Shown: positions 17,103 through 25,611, numbered from the stretch's first letter. The stretch: DNA of 43,230 nt from Pseudoflavonifractor phocaeensis (GCF_016901735.1 NZ_JACLZC010000021.1:1-43230); one strand, 5' to 3'. The notes: generated by a model from the sequence alone, not told the origin. Made by a program: numbers and translations.

Positions 17103-17131
17103 TTGCAATTTTGGGGAAAAATCGGTATACT
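17103..17131 (+). promoter_or_regulatory. Sigma-A promoter of icd
   Basis: TTGCAA (17103-17108), 17 bases, TATACT (17126-17131), located 55 bases before the icd start codon. Confidence 0.65.
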
Positions 17132-17186
17132 AAAAAAGATATTGCAGGCGGAACCATTCCGCCCATACGGAGGTGCCGAAACAAGC

Positions 17187-18407
17187 ATGGCTAAGATTCA
17201 GATGACCACTCCCCTGGTGGAGATGGACGGCGACGAGATGACCCGTATTTTGTGGCAGGACATCAAGGATGTCCTCCTCACCCCCTATATCGACCTGAAA
17301 ACCGAGTATTACGACCTGGGCCTGCCCGAGCGGGACAAGACGGGCGACCAGGTCACCGTGGACTCCGCCGAGGCCACCAAGAAGTACGGCGTGGCCGTCA
17401 AGTGCGCCACCATCACCCCCAACGCCCAGCGGGTGGAGGAGTACAAGCTCCATCAGATGTGGAAGTCACCCAACGGCACCATCCGGGCCATTCTGGACGG
17501 CACCGTGTTCCGCGCCCCCATCATGGTCAAGGGCATTTCCCCCGTGGTGAAGAACTGGAAAAAGCCCATCACCATCGCCCGTCACGCCTACGGCGACGTG
17601 TACAAGGCCACCGAATACCGGGTGCCCGCCAAGGGCAAGGCCGAGCTGGTCTTTACCGACGAGAGCGGCGCGGAGACCTTCCGCCAGACGGTCTATGACT
17701 TCGAGTGCCCCGGCGTCCTCCAGGGGCAGTACAACAAGGACACTTCCATCCGGTCCTTTGCCCGGGCCTGCTTCCAGTACGCGGTGGACACCAGGCAGGA
17801 CCTGTGGTTTGCCACCAAGGACACCATCTCCAAGAAGTACGACCACACCTTTAAGGACGTGTTCCAGGAGGTCTTTGACGCCGAGTACAAGGCCAAGTTC
17901 GACGAGCTGGGCATCGAATACTTCTACACCCTCATCGACGACGCCGTGGCCCGGGTCATCCGCTCCGAGGGCGGCTATATCTGGGCCTGCAAAAACTACG
18001 ACGGCGACGTGATGAGCGACATGGTCTCCACCGCCTTCGGCTCCCTGGCCATGATGACCTCCGTGCTGGTCTCCCCCGACGGCAAGTACGAGTATGAGGC
18101 CGCCCACGGCACCGTCACCCGCCACTACTACAAGTACCTCAAGGGCGAAAAGACCTCCACCAACCCCATGGCCACCATTTTTGCCTGGACCGGCGCCCTC
18201 CGCAAGCGGGGCGAGCTGGACAGCCTGCCCGAGCTGGTCAACTTCGCCGACCAGCTGGAGGCGGCCTGCATCACCACCATCGAGAGCGGCACCATGACCG
18301 GCGACCTGGCCGGTCTGTGGGAGGGCAAGCACCCCGCCAAGGCGGTGGACAGCCACACCTTCCTGGAGGCCATCCGGGATCAGCTGGACAAGAATCTGGC
18401 CCAGTAA
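17187..18407 (+). CDS. icd: NADP-dependent isocitrate dehydrogenase
   Basis: A 406-residue enzyme of the dimeric (type II, eukaryote-like) isocitrate dehydrogenase class. It oxidatively decarboxylates isocitrate to 2-oxoglutarate, supplying the carbon skeleton for glutamate. The family motifs are present: [15 protein letters not shown] near the N-terminus, [19 protein letters not shown] (substrate loop), then [19 protein letters not shown] and [16 protein letters not shown] (cofactor site; the Arg-His-Tyr pattern suits NADP). The chosen ATG gives the standard [15 protein letters not shown] start, with GGAGG 13 bases upstream, slightly long. The gene is monocistronic. Confidence 0.96.
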   Translation: MAKIQMTTPLVEMDGDEMTRILWQDIKDVLLTPYIDLKTEYYDLGLPERDKTGDQVTVDSAEATKKYGVAVKCATITPNAQRVEEYKLHQMWKSPNGTIRAILDGTVFRAPIMVKGISPVVKNWKKPITIARHAYGDVYKATEYRVPAKGKAELVFTDESGAETFRQTVYDFECPGVLQGQYNKDTSIRSFARACFQYAVDTRQDLWFATKDTISKKYDHTFKDVFQEVFDAEYKAKFDELGIEYFYTLIDDAVARVIRSEGGYIWACKNYDGDVMSDMVSTAFGSLAMMTSVLVSPDGKYEYEAAHGTVTRHYYKYLKGEKTSTNPMATIFAWTGALRKRGELDSLPELVNFADQLEAACITTIESGTMTGDLAGLWEGKHPAKAVDSHTFLEAIRDQLDKNLAQ

Positions 18408-18423
18408 GCCATAGGTAAAAAGC

Positions 18424-18455
18424 AACCCCGGATCGGTTTCGGTCCGGGGTTTTTG
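18424..18455 (+). terminator. Rho-independent terminator of icd
   Basis: AACCCCGGA (18424-18432) pairs with TCCGGGGTT (18443-18451), followed by TTT. Confidence 0.85.
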
Positions 18456-18489
18456 CCCAAAACGGCGGTTTCTGTCCCTTCCGGCGGCG

Positions 18490-19128
18490 TCAGAGCTGCT
18501 CCAGCAGCCGGCGGATCTGGGCGGCGTGGCCCGCCTCCTCCTCGGCCAGCTCCAGGAAGAGGGCCCGAAGAGCCGGGTCGGCGGTCTCGGCGGCGGCGGC
18601 CAGAAAGGCGGAGGCGCTCCGCTGCTCCCCCTGAAAGGCCCCCCGCAGCAGGGCGGGCAGCGCGCCGGCGGGCAGGCTGCGTCCGGGAGCGTCCGCCGGC
18701 CAGTAGCGCACGCCGGTGATGAGAAAACAGGCGGCGGCCAGGCGTTTGGCGTGGGTCAGCTCGGCGGCGGCCAGCCCCCCCAGCGTCCGGGCGTATACCG
18801 GACCCGACCGCCGGGAGAGACTTTGATAGAGCCGCCACTGGGCCGTGCTCCCCTCCACGAACCGCTGGAGCAGCGGCGCGTAGGACAGGGAAGCGGGCCC
18901 CAGACAGGGAATTGCGTCCTCGCCCATCCCGTCCAGGTGGATATGTCCGCCGCCGGCGGGCGTCAGAGCGGGCGCGCCGGCGGGCAGCTCGTCGTTCGCC
19001 GTGTCCGCCGCCGGCTGCTCCACCACAAAGGGGCAGTCTGCCCGGTCCCGCGGCATCACCCGCCGCCATACCCGGGCAAAGGCGGCCTCATCCAGCCCCT
19101 GGCCCGGCGTCAGATAGGTATGCTCCAT
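18490..19128 (-). CDS. Ferritin-like domain protein
   Basis: A 212-residue protein. The second half is a helical bundle with Glu and His spaced as in ferritin-like/rubrerythrin folds: AAELTHAKRLAAACFLI (about 120-136), FQGEQRSASAFLAAA, and LELAEEEAGHAAQIRRLL at the C-terminus (an E-x-x-H type metal pair). There is no rubredoxin Cys4 tail. The first 75 residues are Pro/Ala/Gly-rich and probably disordered. AAGGAGG precedes the ATG at 19128. It is divergent from sufC, so a link to iron or oxidative stress is plausible but inferred. Confidence 0.7.
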   Translation of the reverse strand: MEHTYLTPGQGLDEAAFARVWRRVMPRDRADCPFVVEQPAADTANDELPAGAPALTPAGGGHIHLDGMGEDAIPCLGPASLSYAPLLQRFVEGSTAQWRLYQSLSRRSGPVYARTLGGLAAAELTHAKRLAAACFLITGVRYWPADAPGRSLPAGALPALLRGAFQGEQRSASAFLAAAAETADPALRALFLELAEEEAGHAAQIRRLLEQL

Positions 19129-19226
19129 AGCAGTTCCTCCTTCATCCATCGGTACTTCACCCCCATTCTATGCCCCACCCCGCCCGGCGGCCCAGAAAGA
19201 AATCATAGTATTTTGATAGGAGATAC

Positions 19227-19255
19227 TTGTACTGTGGTATAAGAAGTGCTATAAT
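19227..19255 (+). promoter_or_regulatory. Sigma-A promoter of the suf genes
   Basis: TTGTAC (19227-19232), 17 bases, TATAAT (19250-19255), about 100 bases before sufC. An imperfect inverted repeat (AGTAT at 19207-19211, ATACT at 19223-19227) overlaps the -35 and may be a regulator site; no specific regulator is recognised. Confidence 0.6.
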
Positions 19256-19353
19256 ATCACATACTGACAGGAAAGCCCTGGCAGATCACATATGTTTGGA
19301 CGCGGCACCGCCGCGCAGGATATGATACGGGATACAAAAGGAGAAGTCAGCTT

Positions 19354-20097
19354 ATGCTGGAGATCAAACACCTCACCTACCAGGTGTCCGACGACGCGGG
19401 CGCGGAGCTGGGCATCCTCAACGACGTCTCCCTCACCATTGGAGAAAACAAGCTGGTGGTCATCACCGGCCCCAACGGCGGCGGAAAAACCACCCTGGCC
19501 AAGGCCATCATGGGCCTGATCCGGCCCAACGGCGGCGAAATTCTGTGGAATGGCGTCGATATTACCTCCATGAGCATCACCGAGCGGGCCCGCCTGGGCA
19601 TCAGCTACGGCTTTCAGCAGCCCCCCCGGTTCAAGGGCCTGCGGGTGCGGGATCTGCTGTGCCTGGCCGCCGGCCGGGACGACCTGTCCACCGAGGACGC
19701 CTGCCAATATCTGACCAAGGTGGGCCTGTGCGCCCATGATTATATCGACCGGGAGGTGGACACCTCCCTCTCCGGCGGCGAGGTCAAGCGCATTGAAATC
19801 GCCACCATCCTGGCCCGGAAGTCGGGCCTCATGATCTTCGACGAGCCGGAAGCCGGCATCGACCTGTGGTCCTTTGCCAAGCTTACCGAGACCTTCCAGG
19901 CCATCCACGCCCGGCGGGAGGCCACCCTCATCATCATCTCCCACCAGGAGCGCATCATCAACCTGGCGGATGAGATCATCATGATCGAGGACGGCCAGGT
20001 GGCCCAGCACGGACCCAAGGAGGAGATCTTCCCCCTCATCCTGGCCAAGACCTCGGCCGGATGCACCTATCTCAGCGAGGAGGCAAACAAAGCATGA
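19354..20097 (+). CDS. sufC: Fe-S cluster assembly ATPase, SufC/SmsC
   Basis: A 247-residue ABC-type ATPase that works in the cytosol with SufB rather than with a transporter. Walker A is GPNGGGKTT (39-47), the Q-loop lies in FQQPPRFKGL (a SufC hallmark), the signature is LSGGEVKRIEIA, Walker B is LMIFDEPEAGID, and the switch His lies in IISHQER. AAAAGGAG precedes the ATG. Its stop overlaps the sufB start by four bases (ATGA). No SufD, SufS or SufU gene is adjacent, matching the reduced two-gene layout of anaerobes. Confidence 0.92.
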   Translation: MLEIKHLTYQVSDDAGAELGILNDVSLTIGENKLVVITGPNGGGKTTLAKAIMGLIRPNGGEILWNGVDITSMSITERARLGISYGFQQPPRFKGLRVRDLLCLAAGRDDLSTEDACQYLTKVGLCAHDYIDREVDTSLSGGEVKRIEIATILARKSGLMIFDEPEAGIDLWSFAKLTETFQAIHARREATLIIISHQERIINLADEIIMIEDGQVAQHGPKEEIFPLILAKTSAGCTYLSEEANKA

Positions 20098-21017
20098 TGG
20101 ACAAGACCGATTGGAAGCTGCTCCGGGAGATCGCCGACCTGGAACGCACCCCCCAGGGGGCCTATAACATCCGGCGCAACGGACAGCTGGACTCCCGGGC
20201 TTCCACCGCCAATATCGACATCACCACCAAGACCGACGGCAAGTCCGGCATCGACATCCGGGTCAAGCCGGGCACCAAGAAGGAGTCGGTCCACATCCCC
20301 GTCATCATCCATGACACCGGCTTCACCGAGCTGGTGTATAACGATTTCTTCATCGGCGAGGACTGCGACATCGACATCGTGGCCGGCTGCGGCATCCACA
20401 ACACCGGCTGTGAGACCGCCCAGCACGACGGCCTCCACACCTTCTATATCGGCAAAAATTCCCGGGTGCGCTACTTCGAGCGCCACTACGGCGAGGGCGA
20501 GGGCACCGGCAGCCGGATTTTCAATCCCAAGACGGTGGTCTACCTGGAGGAGGGGGCCTCCATCCAGATGGAGACCACCCAGATCCGGGGCGTGGACTCC
20601 ACCAAGCGGGACACCCGCATCGTGGTGGGCAAAAACGCCGAGGCGATCATTACCGAGAAGCTTCTCACCCACGGCAGACAGACCGCCGAATCCGACATGG
20701 AGATCATTCTGGACGGGGAAGGGGCCACCGGCCGGGTCATTTCCCGTTCCGTGGCCCAGGACCAGTCCCAGCAGGTCTTTTACCCCAAGATGACGGGCAA
20801 CGCCAAGAGCTTCGGACACGTGCAGTGTGACTCCATCATCATGGGGGAGGCCAAGATCTCTTCCATCCCCGCCATCGCGGCAAACCATGTGGACGCCCAG
20901 CTCATCCATGAGGCTGCCATCGGACGCATCGCCGGCGACCAGCTCCTCAAGCTGATGACCCTGGGCCTCACCGAACAGGAAGCAGAGGAGAAGATTTTGG
21001 ATGGATTCTTGCAGTAA
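20094..21017 (+). CDS. sufB: Fe-S cluster scaffold protein, SufB/SmsB (short form)
   Basis: A 307-residue SufB/SufD-family protein, clearly shorter than E. coli SufB (about 495). The beta-helix core is seen as repeated short strands, and the C-terminal signature is VQCDSIIMG...QLIHEAAIGRIAGDQLLKLMTLGLT. It keeps the Cys of the CDS motif and the HEA motif that correspond to the SufB scaffold site. Paired with SufC alone it fits the minimal SmsCB type thought to be ancestral in anaerobes. The start (ATGATG) overlaps the sufC stop, so the two are translationally coupled. Confidence 0.88.
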   Translation: MMDKTDWKLLREIADLERTPQGAYNIRRNGQLDSRASTANIDITTKTDGKSGIDIRVKPGTKKESVHIPVIIHDTGFTELVYNDFFIGEDCDIDIVAGCGIHNTGCETAQHDGLHTFYIGKNSRVRYFERHYGEGEGTGSRIFNPKTVVYLEEGASIQMETTQIRGVDSTKRDTRIVVGKNAEAIITEKLLTHGRQTAESDMEIILDGEGATGRVISRSVAQDQSQQVFYPKMTGNAKSFGHVQCDSIIMGEAKISSIPAIAANHVDAQLIHEAAIGRIAGDQLLKLMTLGLTEQEAEEKILDGFLQ

Positions 21018-21492
21018 TGTGGAAAGCAATGTGGCAAATGTAGCGGCCCGTACCAAGCATAACCGCTTTGCTGAGTATATCGGGGTACGCATCACCAAAA
21101 TTGCCCAGGACTATGCCGAGGGGGAGCTCCCCATTCGGGAAGAGCTGCTCAACCCCATGGGCCTGGTCCACGGCGGGTGTCTGTGTACCCTGGCGGATAC
21201 GGTGGCCGGCTGCGCCGCCGCCACCCGGGGCCGGGTGGGAGTGACCCTGGACTGCCGGATGGATTATCTGCACCCTGCCCGCGATACTGCCGTGGTCCGC
21301 TGTGTGGCCAATCCTCAGCGGGTGGGACGGACCATCATGGTTTACCGGGTCTATCTGACCGACGACAAGGGGGAGGCGGTAGCGGCGGGGACCTTCACCT
21401 TCTTCATCAAGAACGAGCCCCTGCCCGACTACATCGCCGAAAGCGCGGCGGAGCTGGCCGCGGTGCAGGCCGCCGGGTTTCTCCCCAAATGA
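21001..21492 (+). CDS. PaaI-family hotdog-fold thioesterase
   Basis: A 163-residue protein with the PaaI motif around NPMGLVHGGCLCTLADTVAGCAA (about 50-72), where His-Gly-Gly and the following Asp form the active site. The strand pattern TLDCRMDYLHPA and AAGTFTFFI is normal for the fold. Members hydrolyse acyl-CoA thioesters; the substrate cannot be told from sequence. The ATG at 21001 lies inside the last codons of sufB in another frame (17-base overlap), with GAGGAG ten bases upstream. It is therefore in the suf operon by position, although no biochemical link is known. Confidence 0.85.
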   Translation: MDSCSNVESNVANVAARTKHNRFAEYIGVRITKIAQDYAEGELPIREELLNPMGLVHGGCLCTLADTVAGCAAATRGRVGVTLDCRMDYLHPARDTAVVRCVANPQRVGRTIMVYRVYLTDDKGEAVAAGTFTFFIKNEPLPDYIAESAAELAAVQAAGFLPK

Positions 21493-21496
21493 CAAG

Positions 21497-21541
21497 ATAC
21501 CCGCCCTTCCCACGGCGTACGGGGAAGAGCGGGTATTTTTT
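21497..21541 (+). terminator. Rho-independent terminator of the suf operon
   Basis: ATACCCGC (21497-21504) pairs with GCGGGTAT (21529-21536), with an inner TTCCC/GGGAA pairing. T-run follows. Confidence 0.85.
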
Positions 21542-21566
21542 ACGTTATGATGTACCGGCGGCGCGC

Positions 21567-22415
21567 TTATTCGGCGTCCAGAGCGGCAATCCCGGCGGTA
21601 AAGGCGGCCACGCCGGCGTCGGCGTCCTCACCGATGAGGAAGAGGAGGTAATCGCCCTCCACCACCACCCGGGCGTCCTCCACCTTGGGCAGGTTCTGGG
21701 ACAGATACCAGGAGAAGGTGTCCTCCTGGGTCTGACGGTAGCCCTCCAGCTGCTCCTTGACGGCGTCCACGTCGGCGTCCTGGGCCAGCTTGGCCAGGAT
21801 GACGGTGTCAGGGCTGGTAATCATGGGGAAGAAGGCTACATAAGCATCAAACTGTTGGGTGTCGATTCCGTAGTTGGACATAAAGGTATCGTCCGCTTTC
21901 ATGCCCACCGCCATACCGGCGGACTCCATCACCTGATAGCCCAGCTGAATCATGGGATCGCTGTTGGGAGTAGTGATGGTGACCTGACCGTCGGCGGTCT
22001 CCACGGTGTAGCCCTCCAGGTGGGTGAATACGTCGCCGGGCAGGAAGGTGACGCCGTCGGTCACCACGGCCTGCAGATCGGCCACAGTCTCGCCGTTGAC
22101 CGACACGCTGTTATCGGTGAAATGGACCACGATCTGGTTTTCGCCAAAGTAGAACCAGCCCTCGTTTTCCTCCTGGGCCCAGTAGGCGGAGCCGTGGTCA
22201 GCCTCGGCCACCAGGCGCATGGGCAGGTTGAGGGTGCCGCCGGGGATGCCGGTGAGGTCCAGGGCCTTGCCGTTGAGGACGATGGTCTGGGCGTAGCCGG
22301 TATCGGTGCCGGCGTTGGGGTTGGGAGCGATCAGAACGGGCTCCTGGGCCAGGGCGGTGAGGGTCAGGCTGCCGGCCAGGGCGGCGGTCAGGGCGATAGC
22401 GCCAAGCTTTTTCAT
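21567..22415 (-). CDS. Secreted protein: copper-amine-oxidase-like N-domain plus DUF4358-like region
   Basis: A 282-residue exported protein. MKKLGAIALTAALAGSLTLTALAQ is a clear signal peptide, probably cut after ALA. Residues about 40-145 (VLNGKALDLTG, LPMRLVAEADHG, DGVTFLPGDVFTHL, VETADGQVTI) follow the beta-strand pattern of the domain found at the N-terminus of copper amine oxidases and in many Firmicutes surface proteins. The C-terminal part (about 185-280) resembles DUF4358: FDAYVAFFPMI, DVDAVKEQLEGYRQTQE, VEGDYLLFLIG. The function is unknown; a cell-surface or sporulation role is possible. AAAAGGAG precedes the ATG at 22415. Confidence 0.7.
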   Translation of the reverse strand: MKKLGAIALTAALAGSLTLTALAQEPVLIAPNPNAGTDTGYAQTIVLNGKALDLTGIPGGTLNLPMRLVAEADHGSAYWAQEENEGWFYFGENQIVVHFTDNSVSVNGETVADLQAVVTDGVTFLPGDVFTHLEGYTVETADGQVTITTPNSDPMIQLGYQVMESAGMAVGMKADDTFMSNYGIDTQQFDAYVAFFPMITSPDTVILAKLAQDADVDAVKEQLEGYRQTQEDTFSWYLSQNLPKVEDARVVVEGDYLLFLIGEDADAGVAAFTAGIAALDAE

Positions 22416-22528
22416 AAACGTTACTCCTTTTGCTGCCGGTGGCAGCGTCATTTTCTTGTGCGGAAGGTTAGACGGCGGCCGGGGCTAAAAGTTCCGCGCC
22501 AGGCAAAAATTTTTTGCGGGAGGTTTTT

Positions 22529-23416
22529 ATGCTCTATTCTGTGCTGTGCTATTTCTTCGTGTACGCCTTTTTGGGCTGGTGCGGCGAGGTGTGCTTTGCC
22601 GCCGTGCGCACCCGAACCTTTGTCAACCGGGGCTTTCTCAACGGTCCCATCTGCCCCATCTACGGCTTTGGGGTGGTCATCGTGGCCCTGACGCTCCGGC
22701 CGGTGCGGGACAATCTGCCGCTGCTCTTTGTCTGTTCGGTGCTGCTCACCAGCGCGCTGGAGTGGCTCACCGGCTTTCTGCTGGAGCGGCTCTTTCATCA
22801 GCGGTGGTGGAATTACCTGGAGCGCCCCTTTAACCTCAACGGTTACATCTGCCTGGAATTCTCTCTGGTCTGGGGGATTGCCTGCGTATTCGTGCTGCGG
22901 GTCCTCCATCCGCTGGTGGCCCATCTGGTGGGATTGATGCCCCACGGCGTGGGCGTGGCGGTGCTGATAATCTGCATGCTGCTCTTTATCACCGATCTGT
23001 CGGCCACGGTGGCGGCCATGGTGGGCCTCAACCGGCGGCTGCGCCAGCTGGAAGAACTGGCCCAGCGGATGCGCGCCGCCTCCGACGAGCTGGGGGAGGG
23101 GCTCTCCCAGCGGATGATCTCCTCCAGCGACAGGCTGGCCGACCTGCGGGACGATCTGGCCATCCGCACCGCCGATTTCAAGGAGGAGCTTGCGGGACGG
23201 ACGGCCGACTTCAAGGAGGACCTCTCCGAGCGGGCCGCCTCCATGCGGTCTGACCTGGCCCAGCTGCGGACTGCCCGGGAGCGGCTGCTGACCGACCGGA
23301 AATTCGGCCAGGGCCGTCTGCTGCGGGCCTTTCCCCGGATGACTTCCACCCGCTACGCCGCCGCTCTGGAGGAGCTGCGCCGCCGGGCCGCCGCCCGCCG
23401 CAAGGAGAAAAAATAA
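22529..23416 (+). CDS. CmpB-like putative ABC-type membrane protein with coiled-coil tail
   Basis: A 295-residue protein. The first 170 residues match the family called putative ABC-transporter type IV (PF06541, CmpB). The signatures are YFFVYAFLGWCGE, NRGFLNGPICPIYGFG, LEWLTGFLLERLFHQRWW and NGYICLEFSLVWG, with four or five membrane segments. From about residue 170 on it is a charged coiled coil with a short internal repeat: ADFKEEL and ADFKEDL, 11 residues apart. No ATPase gene is adjacent and transport has not been shown for this family, so the role is open. GGGAGG precedes the ATG. Confidence 0.8.
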   Translation: MLYSVLCYFFVYAFLGWCGEVCFAAVRTRTFVNRGFLNGPICPIYGFGVVIVALTLRPVRDNLPLLFVCSVLLTSALEWLTGFLLERLFHQRWWNYLERPFNLNGYICLEFSLVWGIACVFVLRVLHPLVAHLVGLMPHGVGVAVLIICMLLFITDLSATVAAMVGLNRRLRQLEELAQRMRAASDELGEGLSQRMISSSDRLADLRDDLAIRTADFKEELAGRTADFKEDLSERAASMRSDLAQLRTARERLLTDRKFGQGRLLRAFPRMTSTRYAAALEELRRRAAARRKEKK

Positions 23417-23420
23417 AAAG

Positions 23421-23464
23421 ACGGACGTTTTCCCGCAAAAGTAGGGAAAACGTCCGTTTTTTCA
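23421..23464. terminator. Bidirectional terminator between CmpB-like and phosphoesterase genes
   Basis: ACGGACGTTTTCCC (23421-23434) pairs perfectly with GGGAAAACGTCCGT (23444-23457). T-run on the plus side and A-run on the other side. Confidence 0.9.
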
Positions 23465-24604
23465 GAGCAGCGGAGAAAAATAAGGCGTTGCGTCCGCCGG
23501 AGCGGGGAGGAGCCGGCCGGTATACCAGCCGCTGAGACCGTCCCGCTTGACCAGCGCCCCCCGGGAGGTGCGCCGCACCACGCTGACCACGTCGCCGGGA
23601 GAGAGGGCGATTTTATGGTCGGTGCAGTCCTCCGCCCGGGTGACGCCCCCCTCCTCGTAGAGGTAATCGGTCAAAATATCCAGGGTCCGCCCGCTGGCCG
23701 GATGGAGGCAGCGGCAGAACTCGGGGCCATATTCCAGCACCTCCACCGGGTTCTGGCTCCAGCGGATGTTGATGCAGTCGTCGTCCCCTGCCTGGCCGTC
23801 GGCCGCCACCGCCAGGGGGAAGCCGTCGTAGCTCTCATAGGCCGCCGGGTCCTCCTCCCAGCGGAAGAGGAGGGCGTTGAGCTGGCCGTCGCACTTGAGG
23901 TTGCAGCCGCCGTCGATGCTGACAATATGCCGGTGGGGGAGGACCAGAGGCCGGGCGGACTGATGGTGGGGCCGGTAGAGGGTGACCGGCCAGTGTCCCA
24001 CCACCACCCAGCGGGAGAAGGCGCGGTACTGGCCCACAAAATCGTCGTCCTTCATGCAGGGCCAGGCGGGCAGGTCCTCCAGCCGGTCCTCCCGGGGGAC
24101 GCCGCCGTGGACGAAGAGATACCGGTCGCTGACCAGCATGGTGGGGAGGCTCCGCAGAAAGGCCAGCTCTTTGGGAAAACACCGGGGGATGGCGGCTTGC
24201 AGCGCCGGATAATCCGCCGGTCCCCGGAGAGGGAGGCCTACCTCCGCCGCCATCTGGTGCAAAATGGACTTTTTGCCCCACTTGCCCAGATAACGGATGT
24301 AAAACGCCTCGGGCAGCAGGGGGGGATCGCCCACAAACTGATAGGCCAGATTGTCGCAGTTGCCGCACACCATGCGGATGTCATACCGCTGGGACAGGTC
24401 CATCACATGGCGCAGCAGGGTGAGGCTGTCCACCCCTTTTTCCAGCAGGTCGCCCAGGAGGATGAGGGTATCGTGGGTGGAAAATCCAATCTGCGCCAAA
24501 AGGCCGTTGAAAAAATCCAGATTGCCGTGGACGTCGCTGATGACCACCACCCGCCGTCCGGCGGGCAGGTCCAGCCGTTCCACCCGCGCCAGTTCTTCCA
24601 CCAT
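23462..24604 (-). CDS. Calcineurin-like metallophosphoesterase with C-terminal SH3-like domain
   Basis: A 380-residue protein. The metal-binding motifs are VISDVHGN (21-28), LGDLLEKG (50-57), GNCDN (81-85), and later VHGG and VGHWPV. They follow the order of the PPP/ApaH-like phosphoesterase family (GDxHG, GDxxDRG, GNHE) with variation in the second and third. The last 55 residues (LSPGDVVSVVRRTSRGALVKRDGLSGWYTGRL) read like a bacterial SH3 domain and may bind a partner or wall peptide. The substrate is unknown. The ATG is preceded by AAAGGGGG. A perfect DnaA-box 9-mer lies in the short divergent region upstream. Confidence 0.8.
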   Translation of the reverse strand: MVEELARVERLDLPAGRRVVVISDVHGNLDFFNGLLAQIGFSTHDTLILLGDLLEKGVDSLTLLRHVMDLSQRYDIRMVCGNCDNLAYQFVGDPPLLPEAFYIRYLGKWGKKSILHQMAAEVGLPLRGPADYPALQAAIPRCFPKELAFLRSLPTMLVSDRYLFVHGGVPREDRLEDLPAWPCMKDDDFVGQYRAFSRWVVVGHWPVTLYRPHHQSARPLVLPHRHIVSIDGGCNLKCDGQLNALLFRWEEDPAAYESYDGFPLAVAADGQAGDDDCINIRWSQNPVEVLEYGPEFCRCLHPASGRTLDILTDYLYEEGGVTRAEDCTDHKIALSPGDVVSVVRRTSRGALVKRDGLSGWYTGRLLPAPADATPYFSPLL

Positions 24605-24732
24605 GACAAAGCCGCCCCCTTTCGATTATCCACAGTGTAGCACAAAACGGTGGAAAAAAGAAGGGGGCGGCTGTTTATCCCGGAGCGGTTCCGGGCATAC
24701 TGGGGGAAATACCCGGAAGAGGAGGAGATTTG

Positions 24733-25158
24733 ATGCGGGTACGGGAGTTGATGTGTCAGCAGGTGGTCAGCGTGACCCCGGGGGAGAGCGCCGCCTTGGC
24801 GGCCCGGCTGCTGGGCCGGCGGGAAGTGGGGGCGCTGCCGGTATGCGGCGCGGACGGACGGCTTCAGGGGATCGTCACCGACCGGGACATCGTGCTGCGG
24901 TGCGTGGCGGCGGGGCGGGACCCCTTCCGCACGCCGGTGGGGCAGATCATGAGCCGCAACTGTGCCTGGGTGACGCCGGGGGCGGAGACCGCTGCGGCGG
25001 CCCAGGTGATGGGGGCCGCCCAGGTGCGCCGTCTGCCGGTGGTGGAGGGCGGCAAGGTGGTGGGGATGCTGTCCCTGGGGGACCTGGTGTGCAGCCACAG
25101 CTGCGACGAGGCCGCCGGCGCGGCCCTGCTCAATATTTCCCGCAGCGTCCGGCCCTGA
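24733..25158 (+). CDS. Tandem CBS-domain protein
   Basis: A 141-residue protein made of two CBS motifs (about 3-60 and 70-130), each with the pattern VxxLMxxxVVSVTP...GALPV...GIVTDRD. CBS pairs bind adenine nucleotides and act as energy or ligand sensors. No catalytic domain is attached. GAGGAGGAG lies just upstream; ATG at 24733 is preferred to the TTG directly before it. The 128-base divergent region upstream contains GGGCATACT, which resembles a sigma-F/sigma-G -10 box, but the -35 match is poor. The stop is one base from the stop of the convergent DUF3842 gene. Confidence 0.85.
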   Translation: MRVRELMCQQVVSVTPGESAALAARLLGRREVGALPVCGADGRLQGIVTDRDIVLRCVAAGRDPFRTPVGQIMSRNCAWVTPGAETAAAAQVMGAAQVRRLPVVEGGKVVGMLSLGDLVCSHSCDEAAGAALLNISRSVRP

Positions 25159-25159
25159 C

Positions 25160-25597
25160 TCAGCGGCAGGACCGGCCCTCCAAGGCTTCCTCCATCAGCG
25201 CCACGCACCGCTCCAGAGAGGCTTGCAGGCTCTGGGGACGGTCCAGCGCCAGGGTCAGATGGCAGCGGTCGGAGGGGATGAGAATTTTTTGGGCGGGCGA
25301 AGCCCCCACCGCCGCCGCCATGGCCGGGGTGATCTCCCCCAACAGGCTGTTGGGCACCGCCACGCCCATGGGACCCACGATGAACGCGGCCAGAGGCGCG
25401 TTGACCACCACGGCGTTTTCCCCGGTGGCGCCGTCGTGAGCGCCGGCCCGGAGCATGGCGGCGGTGGCCTGGGCGTTGGAGCCCACCGCCCGCAGGTAGA
25501 CCTGGGGAAGCCGCTGCCGGAGCAGGGCGGTCAGCGCCCGGCCCACGCCGCCCCCCTGGCCGTCGATGACCAGCACGAGAGGTTTTCCGTCAACCAT
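25160..25597 (-). CDS. DUF3842 family protein
   Basis: A 145-residue protein. LVLVIDGQGGGVGRAL opens it, followed by AVGSNAQATAAMLRAGAHDGATGENAVVVN, GPMGVAVPNSLLGEITPAMAAAVG and KILIPSDRC, all diagnostic for DUF3842 of Clostridia. The Gly-rich start looks like a nucleotide-binding loop, but no activity is known. AGGAGGGG precedes the ATG. The M42 peptidase gene lies 14 bases upstream on the same strand, so the two probably form one transcript. Confidence 0.88.
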   Translation of the reverse strand: MVDGKPLVLVIDGQGGGVGRALTALLRQRLPQVYLRAVGSNAQATAAMLRAGAHDGATGENAVVVNAPLAAFIVGPMGVAVPNSLLGEITPAMAAAVGASPAQKILIPSDRCHLTLALDRPQSLQASLERCVALMEEALEGRSCR

Positions 25598-25611
25598 GGC
25601 AGGCCCCTCCT

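Noticed and set aside
23170..23225. DNA-level tandem repeat around the two TTCAAGGAGGA copies
   Set aside because: It is the codon reflection of the ADFKEEL/ADFKEDL protein repeat in the CmpB-like gene, not a separate element.
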